NCBI GenBank assembly: GCA_034002405.1
Contig: JAVFAS010000001.1
Location: forward strand, 1-64,000
Direction of reading: 5' to 3'
Origin: SZUA-365 sp034002405
GTDB taxonomy: Bacteria; Bacteroidota; Ignavibacteria; SZUA-365
Length of the DNA: 64,000 nucleotides
The first letter of the stretch is position 1. Each line of letters starts with the position of its first letter. The notes under the pieces are model-generated. The model was not told the DNA's origin. It ran no database searches and worked only from the letters and a program-made list of their open reading frames with translations. Made by a program: the position numbers and the translations under genes. This document shows positions 18,186 to 26,703 of the stretch, piece by piece.

Positions 18186-19295
18186 TTACCGGAGCTTGAA
18201 TGTGGCGAGACTGAGAATGGCGAGAATGATGGCCACGATATAGAAACGGGTGACGATCTTCGGCTCGGGCCAGCCCAGCAACTCGAAATGATGGTGGACC
18301 GGTGCCATGCGGAACACCCGCTTGCCCTGCCCGTACTTTCGTTTGGTGTATTTGAAATAGGCCTTCTGGATGAGCACCGACACGGTCTCGGCGAAGAAAA
18401 TTCCGCCGAGAATCGGGAGCAGAAGCTCCTTTTTGATCATGACCATCATCACGCCCAGCGCGCCACCAAGCGCGAGGGACCCGGTGTCGCCCATGAACAC
18501 CTGCGCGGGATAGGCATTGTACCAGAGGAATCCGAGTCCCGCGCCGATCACGGCCATGGAGAACACGGTCAGCTCGCCACTGCCCGGCAGATAGATGATG
18601 TTGAGATAATTCGAGAAATCGACACGACCGCTCGCATAGCTGATGATCGCGATCGCGATGAAGGCGATCGAAATGGTTCCGATCGCGAGCCCGTCGAGTC
18701 CGTCGGTGAGATTGACTGCATTCGAGGTGGCCGTGATCACGAAGATGATCATCGGGATGTAGAACAGACCGAAATCGAGGACGAGATTCTTGAGGAAGGG
18801 GACGGTCGTCACCGAGTTGTAGGCGGCGAACTGCGGGGAGAAATACAGCACGGCGCCGACGATGAGTCCGACCACGACCTGACCGACGATCTTGTATTCC
18901 CCGATCAGCCCCTTCGGAAATTTCCGCACGACTTTCAGGTAATCGTCGACGAAGCCCACCAACCCGAGCAGTGCGGTGGCCAGGACGATGAGCCAAACGT
19001 AGGTGTTCGACAGCTGTCCCCACAACAAAACCGGAACGAGAATCGATGTGAGCACGATCAATCCGCCCATCGTCGGCGTCCCGGCCTTGACCAGATGGGT
19101 CTCGGGCGCCTCGAGCTTGGCCGACTCGCCGATCTGCCGGCGACGCAGCAGTGCGATGATGCGCGGCCCCACCACCCAGCTGATCAACAGGGCGGTGATG
19201 GCCGCCGCGGCCGCACGGAAGGTAATGAAGCGGAAGATGTCGAAGCCCGGAGGACTGAATGTCGCGTTGATGTATTCGAACAGGTAGTAGAACAT
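18186..19295 (-). CDS. mraY: Phospho-MurNAc-pentapeptide transferase MraY
   Basis: MraY transfers phospho-MurNAc-pentapeptide to undecaprenyl phosphate, giving lipid I. The 369-aa integral membrane protein has about ten membrane segments, the KAGTPTMGGL motif, the metal-binding VGFVDDYLKV pair of aspartates, NLTDGLDGLAIG, the MGDTGSLALGG loop and the MAPVHHHFEL histidine motif. The whole set is intact. It starts 2 bp after the murF stop, which implies coupled translation. Confidence 0.98.
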   Translation of the reverse strand: MFYYLFEYINATFSPPGFDIFRFITFRAAAAAITALLISWVVGPRIIALLRRRQIGESAKLEAPETHLVKAGTPTMGGLIVLTSILVPVLLWGQLSNTYVWLIVLATALLGLVGFVDDYLKVVRKFPKGLIGEYKIVGQVVVGLIVGAVLYFSPQFAAYNSVTTVPFLKNLVLDFGLFYIPMIIFVITATSNAVNLTDGLDGLAIGTISIAFIAIAIISYASGRVDFSNYLNIIYLPGSGELTVFSMAVIGAGLGFLWYNAYPAQVFMGDTGSLALGGALGVMMVMIKKELLLPILGGIFFAETVSVLIQKAYFKYTKRKYGQGKRVFRMAPVHHHFELLGWPEPKIVTRFYIVAIILAILSLATFKLR

Positions 19296-19297
19296 GG

Positions 19298-20713
19298 CTA
19301 TGCCGCTGCCTCCTCGCTGTTGATCTCGCGCTGGAGTCGCGCGACCACATCCTCCATACGCATGCTCCGCGAACCCTTGACGAGCACGGCGTCACCGTCG
19401 GCCAGCAGCGCATCCGCCGCGGCGATGAGCATTGCCTTGTCGGTGAAATGCATCGCCACGCGCGCGGTCTCGCGTGCGGCCGCGCTCACCGCGCGGGAAT
19501 GCCGTCCGTACGTCAACACATACGGGATACCCGCCGCCGCGACCGCCTCGCCCACGGCCATGTGCTCGGCACGCGCCGCCGCACCCAGCTCGAGCATGTC
19601 GCCCAGCACCAGGCAGCGTGCGCCGTCGACGCGCAACTGCACGAGAAGGTCCAGCGCCACGCGCACGGAATCCGGATTCGCGTTGTAGCTGTCATCGATG
19701 ACGGTCACACCGCGGTACGTCCGCACGATCTGCACGCGTCGGTCGAACGCCGGCACCGATTCCAGCGCCGCTTTCATCGCCCGCACACCGCAGCCGAAGG
19801 CAAATCCCGCGGCCATTGCCGCGGCGGCATTGGATGCCGCATGTCGTCCGACCGTCCGCAGACGGAGCACGATCGGCTGCTTCGCGAATGTCGGCGCCTC
19901 GATGCGCACCCGCGCGCGTCCCTGTGCGTCGAGGGTCACGGCAGTGATGCGCACATCACTCCCCCGGCGCATGCCATAGCTAACACGATCCACCCCGCGC
20001 GGAAGCGCGCCGCGCAGCAATGGTTCATCGGCATTGATGATCGCGGTGCCGCCGCGTGGCAACGATGCGAAGAGCAGCTTTTTTTCCTCCGCGATGCCTT
20101 CCCGCGACCGGAGCTTTTCGATATGCGCGCGGCCGATGTTGGTGATCAGACCGTGCGTGGGACGCGCGATGGCGCAGAGATGCGCGATGTCGCCGGGTTG
20201 GTTCGTCCCCATCTCGACGACCACGACCTGGTCGGCCGGGTCGAGACCGAGCAGCGTGGCGGGGAGACCAAGATGGTTGTTGAGATTGCCCGCGGTGGCG
20301 AGCACCCGGTATTTCGTACGCAGTACCGCCGCGGTCATTTCCTTCGTGCTGGTCTTGCCGTTGCTGCCGGTGATCGCCAGGATCGGAATGTCGAATCCCG
20401 CGCGGTAGGTCGCCGCGATGGCACCGTAGGCCAGCATGCTGTCACGCACCACCACGAGCGGGAGGCCCTGGGCCACCGCCGCGTTACGCCGTACCCATCG
20501 CTGTTCGACAACGCAGCACAGCACGCCGCGCGCGCAGACCTCGGCAACGAATTCGTGCGCGTCGATCCGCGCGCCGCGGAAGGCCACGAACACATCCCCC
20601 GGTCCCGCCAGACGGGAGTCGGTCACCACCGCGCGTACCGCGGTGCCGGGTGCGGCCAGGTTGCGGGCTTCGCGCAGCGGAATGCGGAGGATGTCGGCGA
20701 GCGTCATCGTCAT
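19298..20713 (-). CDS. murF: UDP-MurNAc-tripeptide--D-alanyl-D-alanine ligase MurF
   Basis: MurF completes the soluble pentapeptide precursor by adding D-Ala-D-Ala. The 471-aa protein has the substrate-binding N-terminal domain (FVAFRGARIDAHEFV), the P-loop GSNGKTSTKEM near residue 115, EMGTNQPGDIAHL, and the C-terminal DSYNANPDSV motif typical of MurF. The ATG overlaps the murE stop in ATGA. No ddl gene is present in the window, so D-Ala-D-Ala ligase must be encoded elsewhere. Confidence 0.97.
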   Translation of the reverse strand: MTMTLADILRIPLREARNLAAPGTAVRAVVTDSRLAGPGDVFVAFRGARIDAHEFVAEVCARGVLCCVVEQRWVRRNAAVAQGLPLVVVRDSMLAYGAIAATYRAGFDIPILAITGSNGKTSTKEMTAAVLRTKYRVLATAGNLNNHLGLPATLLGLDPADQVVVVEMGTNQPGDIAHLCAIARPTHGLITNIGRAHIEKLRSREGIAEEKKLLFASLPRGGTAIINADEPLLRGALPRGVDRVSYGMRRGSDVRITAVTLDAQGRARVRIEAPTFAKQPIVLRLRTVGRHAASNAAAAMAAGFAFGCGVRAMKAALESVPAFDRRVQIVRTYRGVTVIDDSYNANPDSVRVALDLLVQLRVDGARCLVLGDMLELGAAARAEHMAVGEAVAAAGIPYVLTYGRHSRAVSAAARETARVAMHFTDKAMLIAAADALLADGDAVLVKGSRSMRMEDVVARLQREINSEEAAA

Positions 20714-22266
20714 GCCGCCACTCCTCCGCGCTTGGATTCAAAGTAGGCGCGCACGACCTCGCGGTCGTCGAAGTGCCGGCGCGTCGATCCGATGATCTGA
20801 TAATCTTCGTGCCCCTTCCCGGCGATCAGCACGATGTCCCCCGGCCGAGCCACACGCAGCGCGTGATGGATCGCCGTGCGGCGTTCGACCTTCACGAGCA
20901 CCTCCCGGCCTTCCGGCACCCCGGAGAGAATATCCCGGATAATCATATCCGGATCTTCGGACCGTGGATTGTCGGAGGTCACCACGGTGCGGTCGCTGAG
21001 TGTCGCGGCGGCGGCGCCCATGAGGGGACGCTTGACGTGGTCGCGGTCGCCACCGCAACCGAAGACCGTGATCAGTCGTCCGTCACCGAGGAACTCCCGC
21101 GCGGTTTGCAGGGCCTTGGTCAGCGCATCCGGCGTGTGCGAATAGTCGACGATCGCGATCACCCCGTCGCGCGAAACAATGCGCTCGAAGCGACCAGGCA
21201 CGCTGCGCAGCCGGGCGATGCCACGAATGACGATCTCCGGGTCGATGCCGAGCAGCACGCCGGCGGCGAAGGCCGCCGTGATATTGGAGGCGTTGAAACC
21301 GCCCAGCAGGGATGAATGGATTTCATACCTCGTGTGCCGGTATTCAATGACCAGGTCCGTTCCGTTGGGCGAGAGCCGAACATCCCGCATACGGAACGTC
21401 GGACGCCCGCGTGCGCCGTAGGTCTTGCAACGTCCGCGCGGCAGCAGTTTCATGTCGCCGGCATGCGGATCGTCGCTGTTGATCAGGCTCAGCCCACGCG
21501 TATGCAGCGCGAAGAGCAACTGCTTCGCGTCACGGTAGGCGGACATGCTGCGATGAAAATCGAGATGGTCTTGCGTCAGATTGGTGAAGATCGAAAGATC
21601 GAAGCCGATACCACTCACCCGGTCGAGCACGAGGGCATGCGACGACACTTCCATGACGGCCGCCGTGCAGCCATCATCGCGCATGTCGGCGAACAGCCCA
21701 TGCAAATCCTCGGCGAGCGGCGTGGTGAATGGAGCGGGACGCACGGCGTCACCGATGTGATACGCCACCGTCCCGACAAGTCCGGAACGGATTCCCGCCG
21801 CGTCGAGCACGGAACGGATCAGATATGACACGGTCGTCTTGCCGTTCGTGCCGGTGACGCCGACCAGGGTGAGATCGCGCGCCGGCGATCCGTGGAAACG
21901 GTCGGCGAGCAGCGCCACCGCCGCGCGCGTGTCATGCACGACGATGGCGGTGGTGCCATTGTGCTGGCAATACGCGGGCGTGAGAAGATGCGCGAGATGG
22001 GTTTCATAATGCAGCAACGACACGACCACGCAGCTCGCACCGCGCTCGATCGCCGACTGCGTGAAGTGATGGCCGTCGGTGTGTTCCCCCTGGGTCGCGG
22101 CAAACAGCATCCCCGGCCGGACGGCGCGCGAGTCGGTCGTGATGCCGGCAATCTCCACATCCCACGGACCGATGAGCGTGACCACCGGCAGATCGTTGAT
22201 GATCTCCGACAGCCGCACACCGGCGGGAAACGCTTGCAGATTTTTCGCGACCTGGTTGAATGTCAT
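20710..22266 (-). CDS. murE: UDP-MurNAc-L-Ala-D-Glu--meso-diaminopimelate ligase MurE
   Basis: MurE adds the third stem-peptide residue. The 518-aa protein has the N-terminal GITTDSRAVRPGMLFAA segment, the P-loop GTNGKTTVSYL near residue 125, MEVSSHAL, and the C-terminal CGGDRD and DNPRSEDP motifs. In characterised MurE enzymes DNPR marks specificity for meso-diaminopimelate rather than lysine, so the cell wall is predicted to be A1-gamma, Gram-negative type. It lies 6 bp after ftsI and overlaps murF by 4 nt. Confidence 0.97.
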   Translation of the reverse strand: MTFNQVAKNLQAFPAGVRLSEIINDLPVVTLIGPWDVEIAGITTDSRAVRPGMLFAATQGEHTDGHHFTQSAIERGASCVVVSLLHYETHLAHLLTPAYCQHNGTTAIVVHDTRAAVALLADRFHGSPARDLTLVGVTGTNGKTTVSYLIRSVLDAAGIRSGLVGTVAYHIGDAVRPAPFTTPLAEDLHGLFADMRDDGCTAAVMEVSSHALVLDRVSGIGFDLSIFTNLTQDHLDFHRSMSAYRDAKQLLFALHTRGLSLINSDDPHAGDMKLLPRGRCKTYGARGRPTFRMRDVRLSPNGTDLVIEYRHTRYEIHSSLLGGFNASNITAAFAAGVLLGIDPEIVIRGIARLRSVPGRFERIVSRDGVIAIVDYSHTPDALTKALQTAREFLGDGRLITVFGCGGDRDHVKRPLMGAAAATLSDRTVVTSDNPRSEDPDMIIRDILSGVPEGREVLVKVERRTAIHHALRVARPGDIVLIAGKGHEDYQIIGSTRRHFDDREVVRAYFESKRGGVAA

Positions 22267-22272
22267 GCGGCC

Positions 22273-24444
22273 TCAGTACAGATTCGCCGTGATGATGCGG
22301 GCATCGCCGTCGAGTGTGATGCGCGTGCCTCGCGCAACCCATTCGCCCGCCGCGGGATATTGGGTGCGGACGGTGCCGCTGCCCATCGGACTTGGTTCGA
22401 GATTCATGGTTTTGGTGAAATTCATCGCCTGCCGTAATGTCATCCCGACAACATCGGGGACGCGCACCATCCCGCGCGGTTTCGCATGGTCGACGCCGAC
22501 GAGATGTACGGTTACCGGCGTGCGGCGCGGCGCGAAGGAGTTGTCGGGAGGCACCTGTTCGGCGACGACTTCACCGCGTCCGACCGTCTCGATGTTGAAC
22601 CCATGCGCCTTGAGTACCTGTGCCGCGATGTCGGCACGCATCCCGCGCACGTTGGGGACGCGAATCCGGTCATCGCCCTTGAATGAGGCATACATCGGCT
22701 CGGGTTTCTTCGCGAAGCTGCTCGACGAATTGATGATGCGCATGGCGATATGCCGGAATATGGGACCGGCCGTCGAACCGCCGTAGTATCCATGCTTCGG
22801 GGCGTCGAGAATAACAAGAATCAGGACTTCCGGATCTTCAACGGGGAAAAATCCGACAAACGAGGCGACATGGGACTTGTTTGAGTACGAACCGTTGACC
22901 AAGCGCTGTGACGTTCCGGTTTTTCCACCGATACTGATGCCTTCGATGCGCGCTTGTCGCGCGGTGCCGCTGTCGACCACGCCCTGCATGAAGCTGCGCA
23001 TCAGACGCGACGTCTCCGACGACACCACACGTCGAACGACCTGCGGCACGGTCTCGTCAACGATGTTGCGGTCCTCGTCGAGCAGCCACTTTCGGATGAA
23101 CGGACGCATGAGCACACCGTCGTTGGCGATCGCGGCGTACGCACAGGCGATCTGCAGCGCCGTCGCCTGCAGACCGTAGCCGAAACCAAGATAGGATAGC
23201 GTCGTGCCGTCCCAGTCCAGGGGCTTGTCGAGATCCCCGCCGAGCTCGCCCGGTAGTTCGATCCCGGTCTTCACCCCGAAGCCGAAATTCCGCGCGTATT
23301 TGTAGAAACGCTCATCGCCGAGTTCGCGCGCGAGTTTCGCGGAAACAATGTTGGAGCTGTGTTCGAAGGCGCCGCGCATGGTCAGCCACTCGTACGGGTG
23401 GTCGTCCACGATCGGCTTGATCTTGGCATTGTACAGCCACCGTCCGCGCTCGGCGTTGATGCGATCCTCCGGACCGTGCAGCCCCTCGTTGAGCGCGGCG
23501 CTCATCGCCACGATTTTGAATGTCGACCCGGGTTCGTAGAGATCGGTCACCGAGCGATTGCGCGCCTTTTCGGGCGAATACTCCGAGAGCTTGTTCGGGT
23601 CGATGCTCGGGACGTTGGCCATGGCGAGAATCTCGCCGGTCTTGGGCTGCAGGATGATGCAGCGCCCCGATTCCGCCGCGTGCAGTTCGACGCCCTTGGC
23701 GAGTTCCTCCTCGGCGATGGATTGGTACACCTGGCTGATCGTGAGCACGACACTGCGGCCGTTGACGGGTTCGACCTTCGGATAGTCCACCTCCGGACGG
23801 CGCAGCCCGCGCGCGTTGCGCTGGTAGACGATGAAGCCTTCCTTGCCGGACAGCTCGCGATCCATCTGCAGTTCGATCCCGCTCTGACCGCGGTTGTCGA
23901 TGTTCGTGTAGCCGATGACCGGACCGGCCAATGCGTTGAAGTTGTACCGGCGGCGGGGATTGGGACGCAGCCGCACCCCGTAACACGACCACCCCTCGAA
24001 TCGATCGGCGATCACTTCCGGGATCCGCTTCTGGATAATGCGGTACTGCACGGTGGTATCACGCAGATGGCGCTGGATTTCGCGCGGAGATACCCCCAGG
24101 GCGCCGGCGATGAATCGTGCCACCGTATCCCGTCCCTCGATCACCGACGGATCCACCGACAACGTGTATTCGGTGACGTTCGATGCGAGGATGGAAAGAT
24201 TGCGGTCGAGAATGAGGCCGCGCATCGGGGGAATGATTTCCCGACTCTCGTACTGGATCCGGGCCATCTCCTGCAGTTTCTCGGCGTCGCGCACCTGTAC
24301 GACGGCAAGCTTGGCCGCGATCGCGAGAAAGCCCGCAAGGAAAAGGGTGATGAGCATATAAATGCGGACGGAACTCTGCTGTCTCTGCAGAATCCGCAAA
24401 TCCTCATTCTTGCCCGGTCTGTAATCGAAAGGGTCCAACGGCAC
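22273..24444 (-). CDS. ftsI: Penicillin-binding protein FtsI with C-terminal PASTA domains
   Basis: This is a class B penicillin-binding protein, the septal transpeptidase partner of FtsW. The 723-aa protein has an N-terminal membrane anchor (residues ~29-50) and a pedestal domain. The transpeptidase domain carries SxxK in GSTFK (near residue 305), SSN, and KTGTS (near residue 506). About 130 residues follow with two PASTA-like repeats (VRVPNVRGM..., VRVPDVVGM...). PASTA domains on FtsI are usual in Firmicutes and found in some Bacteroidota relatives. The start is GTG at 24444. The 80 bp separating it from ftsL contain a duplicated CCGCGTCAATCC and a small hairpin. Confidence 0.96.
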   Translation of the reverse strand: MPLDPFDYRPGKNEDLRILQRQQSSVRIYMLITLFLAGFLAIAAKLAVVQVRDAEKLQEMARIQYESREIIPPMRGLILDRNLSILASNVTEYTLSVDPSVIEGRDTVARFIAGALGVSPREIQRHLRDTTVQYRIIQKRIPEVIADRFEGWSCYGVRLRPNPRRRYNFNALAGPVIGYTNIDNRGQSGIELQMDRELSGKEGFIVYQRNARGLRRPEVDYPKVEPVNGRSVVLTISQVYQSIAEEELAKGVELHAAESGRCIILQPKTGEILAMANVPSIDPNKLSEYSPEKARNRSVTDLYEPGSTFKIVAMSAALNEGLHGPEDRINAERGRWLYNAKIKPIVDDHPYEWLTMRGAFEHSSNIVSAKLARELGDERFYKYARNFGFGVKTGIELPGELGGDLDKPLDWDGTTLSYLGFGYGLQATALQIACAYAAIANDGVLMRPFIRKWLLDEDRNIVDETVPQVVRRVVSSETSRLMRSFMQGVVDSGTARQARIEGISIGGKTGTSQRLVNGSYSNKSHVASFVGFFPVEDPEVLILVILDAPKHGYYGGSTAGPIFRHIAMRIINSSSSFAKKPEPMYASFKGDDRIRVPNVRGMRADIAAQVLKAHGFNIETVGRGEVVAEQVPPDNSFAPRRTPVTVHLVGVDHAKPRGMVRVPDVVGMTLRQAMNFTKTMNLEPSPMGSGTVRTQYPAAGEWVARGTRITLDGDARIITANLY

Positions 24445-24524
24445 CTGTCTGCGTAATTCCTGGTCTGTGGCGTCCGCCGCGCCGCGTCAATCCGCGTGGA
24501 CCGCGTCGGTCCGTATCTACCGCG

Positions 24525-25019
24525 TCAATCCTGCCGCGCGGGATTCCAACCGTAGACCGTCAGCGAATACGGTTGCTGATTGGCATGCACCAACCCGAGA
24601 TGTTCGGTAGCGATTTTCTGGATGCGATTGTAGCTCGAAAGCATGTTGATCTCGGCACGCAGGGTTTCGCGCTCCTGCAGAAGCATCTGTTCCTGTCGCT
24701 CCAATTCGATCTGCCGCACCATCAGGCCATCCACGACCACGACGTTCGAGATGTAGACGGTGACGAGGACGGCGAAGACGATCAGCATCAGCACGATATT
24801 AAAAGTGGTCAGACCACGCAGCCGACGCCGGCGGGCGGGAACAGCTTGCTGATAATCGAACGGCACTTCGTTCGCGACATCGCCCAATGCCGCGGCGCCG
24901 CCGCGCACACCGCTGGCGATCGCACTGAACGCAGGCTGCACGCGTCTACGCGTGAATCTTCTCGCCTGCGCGAAGGCGGGCGCTGCGGGCTCTTGGATTT
25001 CGACGTATTTCGTTTTCAT
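24525..25019 (-). CDS. ftsL: FtsL-like septum protein
   Basis: The 164-aa bitopic protein has a ~95-residue basic, Arg-rich cytoplasmic region, a single membrane segment (about residues 72-95, FNIVLMLIVFAVLVTVYI) and a short coiled coil (RQIELERQEQMLLQERETLRAEINML) followed by IQKIATEHLGLV, the typical FtsL/DivIC end. The family has almost no sequence identity, so the call rests on this topology and on position between rsmH and ftsI. The ATG at 25019 lies inside the 3' end of rsmH, overlapping by 74 nt, and has GAGG upstream. The long Arg-rich cytoplasmic extension is larger than in E. coli FtsL. Confidence 0.87.
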   Translation of the reverse strand: MKTKYVEIQEPAAPAFAQARRFTRRRVQPAFSAIASGVRGGAAALGDVANEVPFDYQQAVPARRRRLRGLTTFNIVLMLIVFAVLVTVYISNVVVVDGLMVRQIELERQEQMLLQERETLRAEINMLSSYNRIQKIATEHLGLVHANQQPYSLTVYGWNPARQD

Positions 25020-25887
25020 CTGCCTCGATATGCCGTGTATTGAGCAACTTGATTCTCGCCACCTTCCCGCAAACGCAGACGGGCACCCGCGGGGGACACA
25101 CGCATGTGGCGGCTTCGTTGCGCAGCATGCGCTTGACAATGCGGTCCTCGAGCGAGTGATAGGAAATCACGACCAGGCGTCCACCCACCGCGAGCAGATC
25201 CGCGGCCTCGGCGAGTGTTTCCTCGAGCACGCCCAACTCGCTGTTGACGGCGATGCGCAGCGCCTGGAAAATGCGCGCCAGTGTCTTGTTCCGATGCGCG
25301 GGCGACACCACGCCGCTGATGACCTCGACCAGTTCCATCGTACCGCCGATGGGCCGTCGTGCCCGTTCACGCACGATGGCATGCGCGATGCGGCGGCTGC
25401 CGCGCTCCTCGCCGTACGCGAAAAAAATCCGCGCAAGCTCCTCTTCCGTGCTTCGTGTGATGAGATCGGCCGCGGTCACGCTACGTTCACGGTCCATCCG
25501 CATGTCGAGAGGACCATCAAAACGGAAACTGAACCCCCGCTCCGCTTCGTCGATCTGATGTGATGACACACCGAGATCCAGGAGCAGGCCGTCGATCGCG
25601 TCTATTCCGAACTGATGGAGAACTCGCCGGAGATGAACCACATTCTCATGGACGACTTCCAGCCGGGGATCGCCCTCGAAGAGTGTTCGTGCATGGCGCA
25701 CCGCGTCCGGATCCTGATCGAAGCCAAAAACGCGACTCTTCTCTCCGAGCGTACTCAGCAACAGGCGGCTGTGTCCGCCGCCCCCGAGCGTCCCGTCGAC
25801 ATAGATCCCCTGCGGATCCGTGACCAGAAGCTCGATCGACCGTTCGAGAAGGACCGGTATGTGATACGCGGCATCGTCATCCTGCAT
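24946..25887 (-). CDS. rsmH: 16S rRNA (cytosine-1402 N4)-methyltransferase RsmH
   Basis: RsmH (MraW) methylates the 16S rRNA P-site cytosine using S-adenosylmethionine. The 313-aa protein has HIPVLLERSIELL, the SAM-binding YVDGTLGGGGHS, GFDQDPDAV, DGLLLDLGVSSHQID and GFSFRFDGPLDMRMD motifs, and the late VVISYHSLEDRIVKR block, all diagnostic. The ATG at 25887 shares one base with the mraZ stop (TGATG) and has GGGAGGGG upstream inside mraZ. The C-terminus contains a Cys-rich segment (CVCPPRVPVCVCG), found in many RsmH proteins. Confidence 0.98.
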   Translation of the reverse strand: MQDDDAAYHIPVLLERSIELLVTDPQGIYVDGTLGGGGHSRLLLSTLGEKSRVFGFDQDPDAVRHARTLFEGDPRLEVVHENVVHLRRVLHQFGIDAIDGLLLDLGVSSHQIDEAERGFSFRFDGPLDMRMDRERSVTAADLITRSTEEELARIFFAYGEERGSRRIAHAIVRERARRPIGGTMELVEVISGVVSPAHRNKTLARIFQALRIAVNSELGVLEETLAEAADLLAVGGRLVVISYHSLEDRIVKRMLRNEAATCVCPPRVPVCVCGKVARIKLLNTRHIEADENEIRRNPRARSARLRAGEKIHA

Positions 25888-26339
25888 CACACCCCTCCCA
25901 TGACACGCGCGGCCACTTCCTCGTACGTGGTGTCGGCGTAGCGCTCGTTGTAGGCACGGAAGTGTTCCGGACTCCAGATTTCTATTTTCTCCAGCGCGCC
26001 GATGATCACAACCTGCGTGGTGATCCCCGCGATTTCCATCAATTCCTGCGGAAGCATGATGCGCGCTTGCCGGTCGAGCGAGACATCCTGCGCCCACATC
26101 ATAATGGTGCGCATGAATAGACGATCTTCCTCGCGATGGGAGTTCAGACCGGTTTTCATCTGCTGCTCGTACCGGTTCCACTCATCGAGCGGATACAAGA
26201 CCAGGCTTTTTTCGTAGCCGCGCGTGACGACAAAGGAATCATTCGCCTCGGGACTGAGCGCCTTGCGCAGCTTCGACGGAAGGCTGACTCGCCCCTTGTC
26301 GTCCACCGAATGTTCATATTTTCCTTTGAAACCTGCCAT
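25887..26339 (-). CDS. mraZ: Transcriptional regulator MraZ
   Basis: MraZ is an AbrB-like DNA-binding protein that represses its own dcw operon in the species studied. The 150-aa protein has the two SpoVT/AbrB-type halves: FKGKYEHSVDDKGRVSLPSKLR at the N-terminus and WAQDVSLDRQARIMLPQEL from about residue 82. The length is normal. It is the first gene of the cluster. The likely binding site, a set of TGG(G) boxes at 10-bp spacing, lies just upstream of its start codon. Confidence 0.97.
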   Translation of the reverse strand: MAGFKGKYEHSVDDKGRVSLPSKLRKALSPEANDSFVVTRGYEKSLVLYPLDEWNRYEQQMKTGLNSHREEDRLFMRTIMMWAQDVSLDRQARIMLPQELMEIAGITTQVVIIGALEKIEIWSPEHFRAYNERYADTTYEEVAARVMGGV

Positions 26340-26350
26340 TCACTCTGCTG

Positions 26351-26421
26351 CCACGTTTTACCATTATCCCCCACTTCTACCCACTTTCACCCAAAATTGC
26401 GCTTTTACGACTGAGAGTCAA
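26351..26421 (-). promoter_or_regulatory. dcw promoter with phased MraZ operator boxes
   Basis: On the minus strand TTGACT (26416-26421), a 17-bp spacer and AATTTTG (-10 at 26393-26398) form a promoter. Starting at the -10 there are three TGGG boxes (26390-26393, 26380-26383, 26370-26373) and two degenerate TGG boxes (26361-26363, 26351-26353), each exactly 10 bp apart. This is the spacing known for MraZ sites, so autorepression of the whole cluster is predicted. Confidence 0.8.
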
Positions 26422-26656
26422 GCGGTTTTCTCCCACGGGGGAAAAATTTTTCTCCGATGCGAAAAACACGCCGGAATCGATGATTTTATTGGGGTTGGGA
26501 GGAAAAAAAATGCTGGGCGACGGGGGAAGGGATCGGGGGAACGACGATGCGAACGGAATTCCCTGTCTCCCACGCCCCCCCCACCAGCAGCGACGAGGCG
26601 AAGCAGCGGCCGGGAGGGAATGCACATGCGTGGGGGGGCACATGAGGGGGGATGCG

Positions 26657-26683
26657 CGAAGGGCGGCCATGGGCCGCCCTTCG
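26657..26683 (-). terminator. 12-bp stem-loop after the DUF1611 gene
   Basis: Perfect arms CGAAGGGCGGCC / GGCCGCCCTTCG enclose a 3-nt loop, 20 bp beyond the DUF1611 stop. No T-run follows on the minus strand, so it is a likely but non-canonical terminator separating this operon from the dcw promoter. Confidence 0.6.
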
Positions 26684-26703
26684 TCACACACGGGGATGAT
26701 CGA

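Larger units (their letters stand above)
26340..26703. other. Intergenic region upstream of mraZ: operator, promoter, G-rich tract
   Basis: This 364-bp stretch has no convincing gene. From mraZ outward it holds the MraZ boxes and promoter (26351-26421), a weak hairpin (~26426-26450), a stretch rich in G-runs and C-runs (26480-26650), and the terminator-like hairpin at 26657-26683. Confidence 0.7.
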
